A DNA stretch of 64,000 bases. Source: Cupriavidus sp. YR651 (GTDB lineage: Bacteria > Pseudomonadota > Gammaproteobacteria > Burkholderiales > Burkholderiaceae). Each line of letters starts with the position of its first letter. Positions within the stretch are counted from its first letter, which is position 1. Both the position numbers and the translations under genes were made by a program. The notes below the pieces were generated by a model. That model searched no databases. It saw nothing but the letters and a program-made list of their open reading frames with translations, and was not told the origin of the DNA. Location: NCBI RefSeq assembly GCF_900101625.1, contig NZ_FMYZ01000001.1, positions 1 through 64,000 of the forward strand, given 5' to 3'. Of this stretch, positions 43,476 to 52,875 are shown piece after piece.

Positions 43476-45515
43476 TCATCGCCCTGATTCCTTATGTTTC
43501 GACGCCATCCGCTCCTGCTGGTTGGGGGGCATCGGATCGTAGTGGCTGATCTGGATGCTGTAGTTGCCGTGTCCGCCAGCGATCGCGTTCAAACGCGATT
43601 GATAGTCGTTGAGTTCGGACAATGGGACCTTTCCAACAATGACCACGGCGTTGCCGGCGGCCGTGCGTGTGCCGTGAACCTGCCCGCGCTTGGCGGACAG
43701 GTCGCCGATGATGTCACCCATTGATGCTTCAGGCGTCATCACCTCAATGTCGACGATAGGCTCAAGCAGGATGGGTTGGGCTTTGAGCACCGCATCGATG
43801 AAGGCCTTGCGCCCGGCGGAGACGAATGCCACTTCCTTGGAGTCGACTGGGTGGCTCTTGCCGTCGAAGATGGTGACGCGTACGTCCTGCATCGGGAAGC
43901 CAGCCAGCGGTCCGCTGTCGATGACCTGCAGGATGCCCTTTTCGACGGCGGGCATGAACTGGCCTGGGATGGCGCCGCCCTTGACGGCATCGACGAACTC
44001 GAAACCTGTGCCTCGCGGCAATGGCTCGACGCGCAGCATCACTTCGCCGAATTGCCCGGCGCCCCCGGTTTGCTTCTTGTGGCGACAATGCCCCTCGGCC
44101 CTGGCGCCGATGGTTTCCCGATAGGCGATCGTCGGCGGCCGTGTCACGACCTCTAGCTTGTACTGGTCGGAGAGTCGCTCCAGCATGAGGCGCAGGTGCA
44201 ACTCGCCCAGGCCCCGAACCACCGTCTCGTTGGTGCCGGGCGGGTGTTCGATGCGCAGGCACGGATCTTCCGCACTCAGCTTTTGCAGAGTCTCCCAGAG
44301 GCGCTGCTCGTTGCCTCGGCGCGCAGGCTCGATCGCCAAACCATAGATGGGCGTGGGGAAGTGGAGCGGAGTCAGGTGGATGTTGCCGTCCTCGGGGGCG
44401 TCGTGCAGCACGGCGTCAAAACCGATCTCGTCGACCTTGGCCGTGGCGCAGATATCGCCGGGCCCGGCTTGCGGGACGTCCACATGCTCCTTGCCCTGCA
44501 GCATCATGAGATGAGCGACCCGGAATGGCTGGCGCCGGTCACCGATATAAAGCTGGCTATCGCGCTTGATAGTGCCCTGATGGATGCGAAACACGGCCAT
44601 CTTGCCGATGTAAGGGTCCATGACAATCTTGAAGGCATGGGCCAGTACATGCCCGTCCGCAACCGGTTCGGCGCGCACGACTTCCTTGCGGCCGCCAGCG
44701 TCCCGATAGAAGAGCGGCGGATTGCCCTCCAACGGAGTGGGCAGGAGCCGGACGAACACGTCGAGCAATTCCGCGATGCCGGTGCCATTGACCGCTGACG
44801 TGAAGCAGATCGGCACCAGATGACCTTCGCGCAGCGCCCGTTCGAAGGGCTCGTGCAACTGCTCGGGGTTGATGGCCTCGCCTTGCTCCAGGTAAAGCTC
44901 CATCAGGGCGGGGTCGATCTCGACCACTTGATCGACCAGCGCATTGTGCGCGGCCGCAACAGACAGGAAATCGGCGTCGCCAACAGGGTTGAAAAAGCAA
45001 TCCACCACCTCGCGGCTGCCTTGCGCCGGCAGATTGATGGGAAGGCATCCCTTGCCGAAGGTCGCCTGGATTTGCGTCAGAAGCCCCGGAAGGTCGACCT
45101 TTTCGCCATCAATACCGTTCACGATGATCATTCTGCAGAGCTTGCGTTCCTCCGCCCACGCCATCATGCGCCGGGTGGTCATTTCGATGCCGGTCTGTGC
45201 ATTGATGACGATGGCGGCCGTCTCTACAGCGGGCAGAGCACTGATCGACAGCCCTGAAAAATCCGGATACCCGGGCGTATCCAGCAGGTAGATACGCGTG
45301 TCCCTATAGTGCAGATGGGCGACGGCAGAGTTCAGCGAGTGGTGATACTTGCGCTCGAACGGGTCGAAATCGCAGACCGTGGTGCCGCGCTCCACGCTGC
45401 CGGGCGCGTGTATCGCGCCGCCCTGGTGCAGCAGCGCTTCGACAAGCGATGTCTTGCCGCATCCGGCATGCCCGACCAGGGCGACGGTGCGGATGGCGTC
45501 GGGACTGTACCGCAT
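43476..45515 (-). CDS. Elongation factor G-like GTPase (divergent FusA paralogue)
   Basis: A 679-residue EF-G-type protein with all five EF-G domains. The P-loop GHAGCGKT is intact (15-22). Switch 2 reads DTPGYPDF (79-86), with Tyr where translational EF-G has the catalytic His. The guanine-specificity motif, normally NKxD, reads NGID (133-136). The C-terminal domain V is present, and the tail HYDPMPPNQQERMASKHKES is longer than usual. It belongs to the EF-G2/EF-G-like group, whose cellular role is unsettled. A GTG six bases upstream is in frame, but GAGG is better placed for ATG 45515. It stands outside the ribosomal-protein context of fusA. Confidence 0.82.
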   Translation of the reverse strand: MRYSPDAIRTVALVGHAGCGKTSLVEALLHQGGAIHAPGSVERGTTVCDFDPFERKYHHSLNSAVAHLHYRDTRIYLLDTPGYPDFSGLSISALPAVETAAIVINAQTGIEMTTRRMMAWAEERKLCRMIIVNGIDGEKVDLPGLLTQIQATFGKGCLPINLPAQGSREVVDCFFNPVGDADFLSVAAAHNALVDQVVEIDPALMELYLEQGEAINPEQLHEPFERALREGHLVPICFTSAVNGTGIAELLDVFVRLLPTPLEGNPPLFYRDAGGRKEVVRAEPVADGHVLAHAFKIVMDPYIGKMAVFRIHQGTIKRDSQLYIGDRRQPFRVAHLMMLQGKEHVDVPQAGPGDICATAKVDEIGFDAVLHDAPEDGNIHLTPLHFPTPIYGLAIEPARRGNEQRLWETLQKLSAEDPCLRIEHPPGTNETVVRGLGELHLRLMLERLSDQYKLEVVTRPPTIAYRETIGARAEGHCRHKKQTGGAGQFGEVMLRVEPLPRGTGFEFVDAVKGGAIPGQFMPAVEKGILQVIDSGPLAGFPMQDVRVTIFDGKSHPVDSKEVAFVSAGRKAFIDAVLKAQPILLEPIVDIEVMTPEASMGDIIGDLSAKRGQVHGTRTAAGNAVVIVGKVPLSELNDYQSRLNAIAGGHGNYSIQISHYDPMPPNQQERMASKHKESGR

Positions 45516-45889
45516 GGTCACCCTCGTCCAGTGGTGGATGTTGGGCCATTATTGGCGAAAACGGACCTGTGTGCCATACGGGGTGATCGTCCCATTGGTC
45601 GTTACGCCTCCCCCTGCGTTGGACGACGCACTGAACTCTCGGCAGGTTAAGGGGCGACGCACGCGTCCGGCAGGGACCGGGCGATAGTGTTGAAAACTCA
45701 CTGGCAGCCGGCCGGACAGCTGCTCCGCTCGCTGGCACCACGCCCGCTGGCAGGGACTTCGTGCGTGCCTTTCATCACACCAGCACGTCAGGGTAAATAC
45801 TGACTCCATCGGACTTGGCCTGCATACGCTGTTCGCTCTACTATTTATCAACCGATCATTGATCAATCGATAATTTGAAGGAGGCAGCG
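45516..45889. other. 374-base region holding the TetR-type operator and the VOC operon promoter
   Basis: No convincing gene. Near the right end, TTATC-N19-GATAA (45845-45873) encloses the palindrome ATTGATCAAT (45858-45867). On the minus strand GATCGGTTGATAAA (45844-45857) matches the GATCGATTGGTAGA sequence before the TetR gene. A GGAGG at 45880-45884 serves the VOC gene. Confidence 0.6.
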
Positions 45890-46369
45890 ATGGCGATCAC
45901 CAAGCTCGCACACTATTCGATCCGCACGACGGATCTCGAACGGTCGTGCGCATTCTATGAACGCATTCTGGGTTTCCGGCGGGGATACCGCCCGCCTTTC
46001 GACTTCCCGGGGGTGTGGCTCTATATGGGCGACGACGAGAGGGACTTCGGCACCGTGCACATCATTGGCATCGATCCGAACACTTCCGCGGGCCTCGCCG
46101 CTTATCTGGGCGACAAGGCGCTGCCGCAGACCGGAACGGGCACGGTCGACCATATCGCCTTCCTGGCGACGGGCGTCGCCGAGATGTGGGAAACGCTGCG
46201 TGCCGAAGGCATTGCCTGGCGCGATCGCACCGTACCCAGCCTGGGCTTGCACCAGGTGTTCATCGAAGATCCGTCCGGCGTCACCATCGAACTCAACTAC
46301 CCCGCTGAAGAAGTGGCAGGCCTGACGCTGCCGCAACGCTCACAAGCCAAGTCGGGAGCCATGGCATGA
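45890..46369 (+). CDS. VOC-family (glyoxalase/extradiol dioxygenase fold) protein
   Basis: A 159-residue vicinal-oxygen-chelate protein made of two beta-alpha-beta3 repeats: the first begins AHYSIRTTDLERSCAFYERI, the second VDHIAFLATGVAEMW and ends VFIEDPSGVTIELNYP. The metal ligands His/Glu are present in the usual places (H8, H98-region, E-L-N at the end). Candidates are a lactoylglutathione lyase-type isomerase or a small ring-modifying enzyme. GGAGG is 5 bases upstream. Its stop overlaps the start of a flavin hydroxylase (ATGA), so it takes part in the same aromatic pathway. Confidence 0.83.
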   Translation: MAITKLAHYSIRTTDLERSCAFYERILGFRRGYRPPFDFPGVWLYMGDDERDFGTVHIIGIDPNTSAGLAAYLGDKALPQTGTGTVDHIAFLATGVAEMWETLRAEGIAWRDRTVPSLGLHQVFIEDPSGVTIELNYPAEEVAGLTLPQRSQAKSGAMA

Positions 46370-47586
46370 GTCCCGCACAACCCTCTGCACGCAAGGCAAT
46401 CATCATCGGCGGCTCCGTCGGCGGGCTGTTTGCCGCGAACCTCCTCTCTCGCAGCGGCTGGGAGGTCGAGATCTTCGAGCGCACGCCTGAAGCACTCACC
46501 GGGCGAGGCGCCGGCATTGTCACGCATCCGGAACTGTTCGAGGCGCTCGCCGCCGCGGGCGTGACCGTGGACGACAGCATCGGCGTCTCCGTCAATACCC
46601 GGGTCACGCTGGCCCGCGACGGCAGTGCTGATTCCGATCGCGAACTGCCGCAGACCCTAACCGCCTGGGGAAAAATGTACGAGGTGCTGGGCAACGCATT
46701 TCCTGGTGGCTATCGCACCGGCGCTCACGTGACAGCAGTCGCTTCGTACGGTGACCATGCCGAGATCACGCTTCAGGACGGCTCGATACACTCTGCTGAC
46801 ATGATGATTGCTGCCGACGGTTTCCGATCCGCCGTGCGGGAACAGTTGCTACCGTCAGCACAGCTCGAGTACGCGGGCTATATCGCCTGGCGCGGCCTGG
46901 TCGATGAAGCCGACCTCACGTCAGCCACGCACGCCGCGGTTTTCGACAAGTTCGCGTTCTGCCTGCCACCGCGCGAGCAGATTCTCGGCTACCCGGTCGC
47001 GGGCGACCGCAACAGCACAGCGCCCGGCCATCGGCGCTTCAATTTCGTCTGGTATCGCGCGACGGGCGAGCGCGAACTCGCCAACCTGCTGACCGATGCG
47101 AATGGCAAATGCTGGTCCACTGGCATTCCTCCGGGGTTGATCCGCCCTGACGTCATTGCCGACATGGAGAGTGCGGCTGCCGACCTGTTGGCGCCGCAAT
47201 TCGCTGAAATCGTGGCCCGTACAGCCCAGCCCTTGTTCCAACCGATCTACGACCTGACCGTCTCGCGTATGGCGTTTGGCCGGATTGCGCTGCTTGGCGA
47301 CGCCGCCTTTGTGGCACGACCGCATTGCGGCATGGGCGTAACCAAAGCCGCCGGTGACGCCATGGCACTAGTGCGAGCGCTGTCGGCATCCCCCGCCATT
47401 GAAGCCGGGCTGGAAGCATATAGCGCCGAGCGTGTGCAGGTTGGCCAGGCCATTGTCGAGCATGCCCGCCATCTGGGTGCCTATATGCAGGCGCAGCTGA
47501 AAAGCGACGAAGACCGCGCGATGGCCGAGCGCTATCGCACGCCGGAAGCTGTCATGCGGGAAACCGCCGTGTCGCGCCGGTTCTGA
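46366..47586 (+). CDS. FAD-dependent aromatic hydroxylase (2,6-dihydroxypyridine 3-monooxygenase type)
   Basis: A 406-residue class A flavin monooxygenase. The N-terminal FAD motif is a GGSVGG variant (IIIGGSVGGLFAANLL). The DG-type AADGFRSAVRE is near residue 150 and the second FAD motif LLGDAAFVARPHCGMGVTKA near 305-325. The GGSVGG and ARPHCGMGVTKAAGDA context is typical of 2,6-dihydroxypyridine and related hydroxylases of N-heterocycle breakdown. The substrate is inferred only at family level. Co-translated with the VOC gene and followed by a DUF485/symporter pair. Confidence 0.82.
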   Translation: MSPAQPSARKAIIIGGSVGGLFAANLLSRSGWEVEIFERTPEALTGRGAGIVTHPELFEALAAAGVTVDDSIGVSVNTRVTLARDGSADSDRELPQTLTAWGKMYEVLGNAFPGGYRTGAHVTAVASYGDHAEITLQDGSIHSADMMIAADGFRSAVREQLLPSAQLEYAGYIAWRGLVDEADLTSATHAAVFDKFAFCLPPREQILGYPVAGDRNSTAPGHRRFNFVWYRATGERELANLLTDANGKCWSTGIPPGLIRPDVIADMESAAADLLAPQFAEIVARTAQPLFQPIYDLTVSRMAFGRIALLGDAAFVARPHCGMGVTKAAGDAMALVRALSASPAIEAGLEAYSAERVQVGQAIVEHARHLGAYMQAQLKSDEDRAMAERYRTPEAVMRETAVSRRF

Positions 47587-47618
47587 AATTCCTGGATCAG
47601 AACACTAGGAGACAACCC

Positions 47619-48002
47619 ATGCCTCAAGCCGCCCCCCAACCTGTACCGGACGCCGTGTCATACGGCGCTCATATCGATGTCGAAGGTATCGATGCACCGT
47701 TGGTACCGCACCCTATGCTTTGCCGCTCCGACTTCGAGCAACTGCACCGCACACGCCGGCGGTTCTCGTGGTCGCTGACTGCCGCCATGCTGCTGGTCTA
47801 CTTCGGGTTCATCCTGACGCTGGCCTTCCGTCCCGACCTGCTCGCCCTGCGACTTGTGGCAGGCCAGCCTATGAGCGTTGGCATTCCAATCGGCTTCGGC
47901 ATGTTCGCGTTTACCTTCGCGCTTGTAGCCGTCTATGTGTATCGCACCAACACGGTCTACGACCGGATGATCGCGGACATCCGCAACGGAGAACCATCAT
48001 GA
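47619..48002 (+). CDS. DUF485 small membrane protein
   Basis: A 127-residue protein with a 45-residue soluble N-terminus, then two membrane segments ([19 protein letters not shown] and [19 protein letters not shown]) in the DUF485 pattern. DUF485 proteins (YjcH) are encoded immediately before ActP-type sodium:solute symporters and are thought to be accessory subunits. The N-terminal extension is longer than in YjcH. AGGAG precedes the ATG. Its stop overlaps the symporter start in ATGA. Confidence 0.88.
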   Translation: MPQAAPQPVPDAVSYGAHIDVEGIDAPLVPHPMLCRSDFEQLHRTRRRFSWSLTAAMLLVYFGFILTLAFRPDLLALRLVAGQPMSVGIPIGFGMFAFTFALVAVYVYRTNTVYDRMIADIRNGEPS

Positions 48003-49636
48003 GCCGCATCCTGGCAGCTATCGCCGTGCTTGCGGCAACTTCTCCCGCCATGGCCGCCACGCCTCCCGTGGGCCAGGGATTGAATGGCATCGCGATTGCG
48101 ATGTTCGTGGTCTTCGTGATCGCTACCCTGGCCATCACGCGATGGGCGGCACGTCGCAACAACAGCGTGGCCGATCACTACGCCGCCGGCGGCAAGATCA
48201 CGGCCATGCAAAATGGCTGGGCCATCGCCGGCGACTATATGTCCGCGGCATCCTTGCTGGGCATCTCGGCGCTGGTGTTTACGAGCGGCTATGACGGCCT
48301 GATCTACTCGATCGGCTTCCTGGCAAGCTGGCCCATCATCCTGTTCCTGATTGCCGAGCCGTTGCGCAACCTTGGACGCTACACGCTGGCCGATGTGCTG
48401 TCGTACCGGCTGCGGCAGCGGCCGATCCGCGCCTTCTCCGCGTCGAGTTCCATCGTCATCGTGCTGCTGTACCTGGTCTCGCAGATGGTCGGCGCGGGCA
48501 AGCTCGTGGAACTGCTGTTCGGGTTCAACTACACCTCGGCCGTGGTGCTCGTGGGCGTGCTGATGGTGGTGTACGTGTTCTTTGGCGGCATGCTGGCCAC
48601 GACGTGGATCCAGATCATCAAGGCCGTCATGCTGCTGGCGGGCTGTGCGTTCATGGCCTTCATGGTGCTGAGTCGCTTCGGTTTCAGCCTGAACAGCCTG
48701 TTCGAGCACGCCATCGCGGCACACGGCAAGCAGGAAGCGATCATGCGCCCGGGTGGCCTCGTGTCCGACCCGGTCTCGGCGGTCTCGCTCGGGCTCGCGC
48801 TGATCTTTGGCACGGCCGGTCTGCCTCACATCCTGATGCGCTTCTTCACGGTCAGCAACGTCAAGGCCGCGCGCAAGAGCGTGCTGTACGCAACGGGCAT
48901 CGTAGGCATTGGATACGCCCTCATTATCGTGATCGGCTTCGGCACGATTGCGCTGGTGGCAAAGGATCCGCTGTACCACAACAGCGCGGGCGCCGTCATT
49001 GGTGGGGTCAACATGGTGGCCGTGCATCTTGCCCATGCTGTGGGCGGGAATATCTTCCTGGGTTTCATCTGCGCAGTGGCTTTCTCGACGATCCTGGCCG
49101 TGGTTGCGGGACTGACGCTGGCGGGCTCGTCCGCCATCTCCCATGACCTCTATGCCACGGTCATCCGCAAGGGCAAGGCATCGGACATGGACGAGATGCG
49201 CGTGTCACGCGTGACCACGCTGGTTCTCGGCGTGCTGTCGATCCTGCTCGGCATCCTGTTCGAGAAGCAAACCATTGCCTTCATCGTGAGTCTCACGTTC
49301 TCGATCGCGGCGAGCTCCAACTTCCCCGTGCTCCTGTTGTCGATCTACTGGCGCGGCCTGACCACTCGCGGCGCTGTGATCGGCGGCACGATGGGGCTGG
49401 TCACGGCCGTGGTGCTGACAATCCTGAGTCCGACGGTCTGGGTGCAAGTGTTGGGTCATGCCACCGCGATCTACCCATACGAGTATCCGGCCCTGTTCTC
49501 GATGCTTGTGGCGTTTGCGGGAATCTATGTCTTCTCGGTAACCGACCGATCGGCCCGCGGCGCCTGGGAGCGCGTTGCCTATCAGAACCAGCGCGTTGAC
49601 TGTGAGCTTGGTATCGCCGGCAAGATTGGTGGCTAA
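47999..49636 (+). CDS. Sodium:solute symporter, ActP (cation/acetate) type
   Basis: A 545-residue SSS-family transporter with a short signal-like N-terminus and about 13 membrane helices. Family features include [20 protein letters not shown] near residue 60 and the SSS signature around [20 protein letters not shown]. ActP carries acetate and similar monocarboxylates. In this operon, next to an aromatic hydroxylase, it may import an aromatic or heterocyclic acid. Translationally coupled to DUF485. A hairpin follows 24 bases after the stop. Confidence 0.87.
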   Translation: MSRILAAIAVLAATSPAMAATPPVGQGLNGIAIAMFVVFVIATLAITRWAARRNNSVADHYAAGGKITAMQNGWAIAGDYMSAASLLGISALVFTSGYDGLIYSIGFLASWPIILFLIAEPLRNLGRYTLADVLSYRLRQRPIRAFSASSSIVIVLLYLVSQMVGAGKLVELLFGFNYTSAVVLVGVLMVVYVFFGGMLATTWIQIIKAVMLLAGCAFMAFMVLSRFGFSLNSLFEHAIAAHGKQEAIMRPGGLVSDPVSAVSLGLALIFGTAGLPHILMRFFTVSNVKAARKSVLYATGIVGIGYALIIVIGFGTIALVAKDPLYHNSAGAVIGGVNMVAVHLAHAVGGNIFLGFICAVAFSTILAVVAGLTLAGSSAISHDLYATVIRKGKASDMDEMRVSRVTTLVLGVLSILLGILFEKQTIAFIVSLTFSIAASSNFPVLLLSIYWRGLTTRGAVIGGTMGLVTAVVLTILSPTVWVQVLGHATAIYPYEYPALFSMLVAFAGIYVFSVTDRSARGAWERVAYQNQRVDCELGIAGKIGG

Positions 49637-49660
49637 CCGAACCTATTGATATCGCGCGGG

Positions 49661-49691
49661 CAGGCGGCACGCCACAGTGGCATGCCGCCTG
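49661..49691 (+). terminator. Hairpin after the symporter gene
   Basis: CAGGCGGCA (49661-49669) and TGCCGCCTG (49683-49691) form a 9-bp stem, and the loop contains an inner GCCAC/GTGGC repeat. A short T-rich stretch follows. Confidence 0.65.
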
Positions 49692-49700
49692 TTCTCATTT

Positions 49701-49717
49701 ATCGATCGATTGGTAGA
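49701..49717. promoter_or_regulatory. Candidate TetR operator upstream of the TetR gene
   Basis: The palindrome ATCGATCGAT (49701-49710) continues into GATCGATTGGTAGA (49704-49717). This matches, with R-type substitutions, GATCGGTTGATAAA on the minus strand at 45844-45857 before the VOC operon. It lies 40 bases upstream of the TetR start. Confidence 0.5.
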
Positions 49718-49756
49718 ATACGGGCAGCCTCCGAACAGCAACGGCGAGAGAGAATC

Positions 49757-50485
49757 ATGGACCCACGCGCAGCCGCAACGCCCGACGAACCTCCCACCCT
49801 TCCATCCCGGCGGCTGCTGCCCGAGGAGCGGGAGCAGCAAATCGTCGAGAAGGCCATCGAACACTTCACCCGCAACGGGTTCGGTGGCAGCACGCGCGAA
49901 TTGGCGCGACAGATTGGCGTCACGCAGCCGCTGCTCTATCGCTATTTCGCAAGCAAGGAGGCGCTGATCGAACGCGTCTACAACGAGGTCTTTCAATGGC
50001 GCCCGGACTGGGACCGGCAGATCATCGACCGCTCACTCCCGTTGCCGGAGCGACTCCATGCCTTCTACCTCGACTATTCATCGGTCATTCTCAAAGAGGA
50101 ATGGATCAGACTCTTCATCTTTTCCGGCCTGGCGCACGAAGGCATCAATAACAAGTACCTCAGCAAGCTGCGCACCAGGGTGTTCCTGCCGGTGCTGGCG
50201 GAGGTGCGAGAAGCCTACGGGATTGCCGCACCGCGCAGTGCCGCTGAGACAGATGCCGAGATCGAGATGATCTGGAGTCTTCACGCCGCGATTTTCTACA
50301 TCGGTGTGCGCAAGTGGGTCTACGGACTCAAGGTCCCGACTGACCTGGATGCGGTCATTCGCCAGAAGGTTGACATGTTCCTGAATGGCGCACCAGCCGC
50401 CATGAAAAAGATACGTGACAACGGAAACACCGTTGGCCACGTCGCTCAAGGCAGCAGCAACGGCCGGAAAGCTCGAAACCAGTAA
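49757..50485 (+). CDS. TetR-family transcriptional regulator
   Basis: A 242-residue TetR-family protein. A proline-rich N-terminus of about 20 residues precedes the helix-turn-helix (IEHFTRNGFGGSTRELARQI, then QPLLYRYFASKEALIE). The helical ligand-binding domain follows, and the C-terminus is polar and variable. AGAGAG lies upstream of ATG 49757. It sits after the VOC/hydroxylase/symporter operon and shares a motif with its promoter, so it is the probable repressor of that operon. Confidence 0.85.
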   Translation: MDPRAAATPDEPPTLPSRRLLPEEREQQIVEKAIEHFTRNGFGGSTRELARQIGVTQPLLYRYFASKEALIERVYNEVFQWRPDWDRQIIDRSLPLPERLHAFYLDYSSVILKEEWIRLFIFSGLAHEGINNKYLSKLRTRVFLPVLAEVREAYGIAAPRSAAETDAEIEMIWSLHAAIFYIGVRKWVYGLKVPTDLDAVIRQKVDMFLNGAPAAMKKIRDNGNTVGHVAQGSSNGRKARNQ

Positions 50486-50543
50486 GCCACGGCCGACTCC
50501 GCTCTACCTGCCCAATCAGCGCGGCTCGCGCTCGCATTGGGGC

Positions 50544-50568
50544 GTTCCTGAAGTTCCTGAAGTTCCTG
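50544..50568. repeat. Short 9-base tandem repeat
   Basis: GTTCCTGAA occurs twice followed by GTTCCTG, 25 bases in all, in the 228-base gap between the TetR gene and the OYE gene. The rest of the gap shows only GC-rich sequence. Function unknown. Confidence 0.7.
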
Positions 50569-50713
50569 TCCGGACTGCCACGCCCGACGCATCGCTCGTA
50601 GTGCGGTGTGGCGTCCGCTTTGTCCTCCACGCAACGCTGTGTTGCGGCACTGTCCTATTCCCCGCGGCGCGGCGCGTCCTTAAGCTGACTCACTTCATCT
50701 GAAAGGACGCATC

Positions 50714-51829
50714 ATGCAGACCCGACTTTTCGCGGACATCAAGGTAGGCCCGTTCACGTTGCGCAATCGCATCGCCATGGCCCCACTCACCCGCTCACGT
50801 GCCGGCCAGCCGGGGAACGTGCCCACTGCGATGAATGCTGAGTACTATCGCCAGCGGGCCTCCGCCGGGCTCATCATCTCCGAAGCCGCGCAGGTTTCGC
50901 AGCAGGGCCAAGGCTATGCCTGGACGCCGGGGATCCACTCCGCGGAGCAGATCGAAGGCTGGCGTCATGTAGCCGATGCCGTGCATGGCGCGGGTGGCAC
51001 GATGTTCCTGCAGCTGTGGCATGTGGGCCGTGTTTCGCATCCGGTATTCCAGCCCGCCGGCGCCCTGCCCGTCGCGCCGAGCGCCCTGCCCGTGCCGGGC
51101 AAGACGTTTATCGTCGATGACGAGGGCAAGGGCGTGTGGAGCGAGATCCCTGTGCCGCAGGCACTGAGCGTCAACGGCATCGCGGCGATCATCGCCGACT
51201 ACCGCCAGGCCGCGCGCAACGCCATCGCCGCCGGCATGGACGGCGTGGAGATCCATGCCGGCAATGGCTACCTGCTCGACCAGTTCATCGACTCGCAAAG
51301 CAACCATCGTGACGACGACTATGGCGGCACCATCGCCAAACGTGCCCGGCTGCTGCTGGAAGTCGTAGCGGCAGTCACTGACGAGATCGGCGCGGAGCGC
51401 GTTGCGGTGCGGTTGACGCCGATGGGCCGCTTCATGGGCATGGGAGATGCCACGCCGGAAGCGACGTTCACCTATATCGCGCAGCGGCTCAACGACTGGC
51501 CACTGGCCTATCTGCATCTGGTCGAACCGGCGATGGTCGGCACTGTCAAGGACGAGGCGGCCGATCCGCGCTGGGACGCGATGATCCGCGTCATGCGGGA
51601 GAGCTACCACGGCGTGCTGATGCTGGCCGGTGGCTACGAAGGCGCTACGGCCGAACAGGCCTTGGCCGATGGCCGCGCCGACATCATTGCATTCGGCCGT
51701 CCTTTCATCGCCAACCCGGACCTGCCGGCCCGGCTCAAGGCGTCGCTGCCGCTCAACAGGCCCGACCCGGCGACGTTCTTCGGCGGCGACGCGGCGGGCT
51801 ATATCGACTACCCCGCGCTGACGGCGTAG
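50714..51829 (+). CDS. Old Yellow Enzyme-family alkene reductase (NemA-like)
   Basis: A 371-residue FMN-dependent (beta/alpha)8 barrel. The N-terminus LRNRIAMAPLTRSRA carries the flavin-contacting Thr, and EIHAGNGYLLDQFIDS carries the active-site His/Asn pair. SNHRDDDYGGTIAKRARLLLEV and AFGRPFIANPDLP are family hallmarks. NemA-type enzymes reduce activated alkenes, maleimides and nitro compounds with NAD(P)H. AAGGACGC lies upstream. No NemR-type regulator is adjacent. Confidence 0.92.
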   Translation: MQTRLFADIKVGPFTLRNRIAMAPLTRSRAGQPGNVPTAMNAEYYRQRASAGLIISEAAQVSQQGQGYAWTPGIHSAEQIEGWRHVADAVHGAGGTMFLQLWHVGRVSHPVFQPAGALPVAPSALPVPGKTFIVDDEGKGVWSEIPVPQALSVNGIAAIIADYRQAARNAIAAGMDGVEIHAGNGYLLDQFIDSQSNHRDDDYGGTIAKRARLLLEVVAAVTDEIGAERVAVRLTPMGRFMGMGDATPEATFTYIAQRLNDWPLAYLHLVEPAMVGTVKDEAADPRWDAMIRVMRESYHGVLMLAGGYEGATAEQALADGRADIIAFGRPFIANPDLPARLKASLPLNRPDPATFFGGDAAGYIDYPALTA

Positions 51830-52015
51830 CCACCGCATCCCGTCGAGTCCTGTCGATATTCAATTTTTTTGATGAATAGTTTCAGGATTCGGATGAGTAG
51901 CGCGGAAGGCGCACCCGTATAGTTCGTTCCCATCAGCAACGGCACAACGAGGACGACTCAATAGCCGCCTGCTGAACAACATCAAACAATCTGAATTAAC
52001 GTACCGGAGAAAATC

Positions 52016-52714
52016 ATGTCGAATGCCAAGCTGCAAGTCCTGACCCCGCGCAACAGCCAGCTGATCTTCATCGACCACCAGCCCCAGATGGCCTTCGGTG
52101 TCCAGTCGATGGACCGCCAGACCATGAAGAACAACGTTGTCGGGCTGGCCAAGGCGGCCAAGATCTTCGACGTGCCGACCACCATCACCACCGTCGAGTC
52201 CGACTCGTTTTCCGGCTACACCTACCCCGAACTGCTTGACGTCTTCCCCGGAAAGGAAACGCTCGAGCGCACTTCGATGAATTCCTGGGACGACCAGAAG
52301 GTACGCGACGCGCTGGCTGCCAACGGCCGCAAGAAGATCGTCGTGGCCGGCCTGTGGACCGAAGTCTGCAACACCACGTTTGCCCTGAGCGCGATGCTCG
52401 AAGGCGACTACGAGATTTACATGGTGGCGGACGCCTCGGGCGGCACCACCAAGGAAGCGCACGACTACGCGATGCAGCGCATGATTCAGGCCGGCGTGGT
52501 GCCGGTGACCTGGCAGCAGGTGCTGCTCGAATGGCAACGAGACTGGAAGAATCGCGAAACGTATGACGCGGTGACGGCGCTGGCCAAGGAACACTCGGGT
52601 GCCTACGGCATGGGCATCGACTACGCCTACACGATGGTGCACAAGGCTGCGCAACGTACGGCAACCACGCACGAATCGATCGCACCCGTGCACGCACCGG
52701 TCATCGAGCGCTAA
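52016..52714 (+). CDS. Isochorismatase-family cysteine hydrolase
   Basis: A 232-residue cysteine hydrolase. D20 (FIDHQPQM) and C118 (GLWTEVCNTT) supply the acid and nucleophile; the expected Lys is around residue 80-107. The LWTEVC context with the following Ala-rich helix resembles the YcaC/nicotinamidase-related group. Substrates of these relatives are often unknown amides. GGAG lies 7 bases before the ATG. A hairpin 8 bases after the stop suggests a single-gene unit. Confidence 0.88.
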   Translation: MSNAKLQVLTPRNSQLIFIDHQPQMAFGVQSMDRQTMKNNVVGLAKAAKIFDVPTTITTVESDSFSGYTYPELLDVFPGKETLERTSMNSWDDQKVRDALAANGRKKIVVAGLWTEVCNTTFALSAMLEGDYEIYMVADASGGTTKEAHDYAMQRMIQAGVVPVTWQQVLLEWQRDWKNRETYDAVTALAKEHSGAYGMGIDYAYTMVHKAAQRTATTHESIAPVHAPVIER

Positions 52715-52722
52715 AGCCCCTC

Positions 52723-52753
52723 CGGCGAGAGCCGCCGTGCGCGGCTTTCGCCG
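52723..52753 (+). terminator. Hairpin after the isochorismatase-like gene
   Basis: A 13-bp stem with one G-T pair: CGGCGAGAGCCGC (52723-52735) and GCGGCTTTCGCCG (52741-52753) around CGTGC. No T-run follows. Confidence 0.65.
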
Positions 52754-52875
52754 AACAAGTCAGACGTCGATGCCTGCAGGTCTCCCCGGGGGCTTGAAAG
52801 CGGACTGCGAGGAAGTCTCGAATGGGTGAGGGAGATGCGGCTTGTGCGCCTTGGTGACGGCGAGTGAAAGCGGAC

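Noticed and set aside
45549..45866. 105-codon minus-strand frame in the gap before the VOC gene
   Set aside because: It runs through the operator and promoter region, has no ribosome-binding site and shows no recognisable domain.
50544..50568. CRISPR-like repeat
   Set aside because: The 9-base units are directly adjacent with no spacers and only two and a half copies, so it is a simple tandem repeat.
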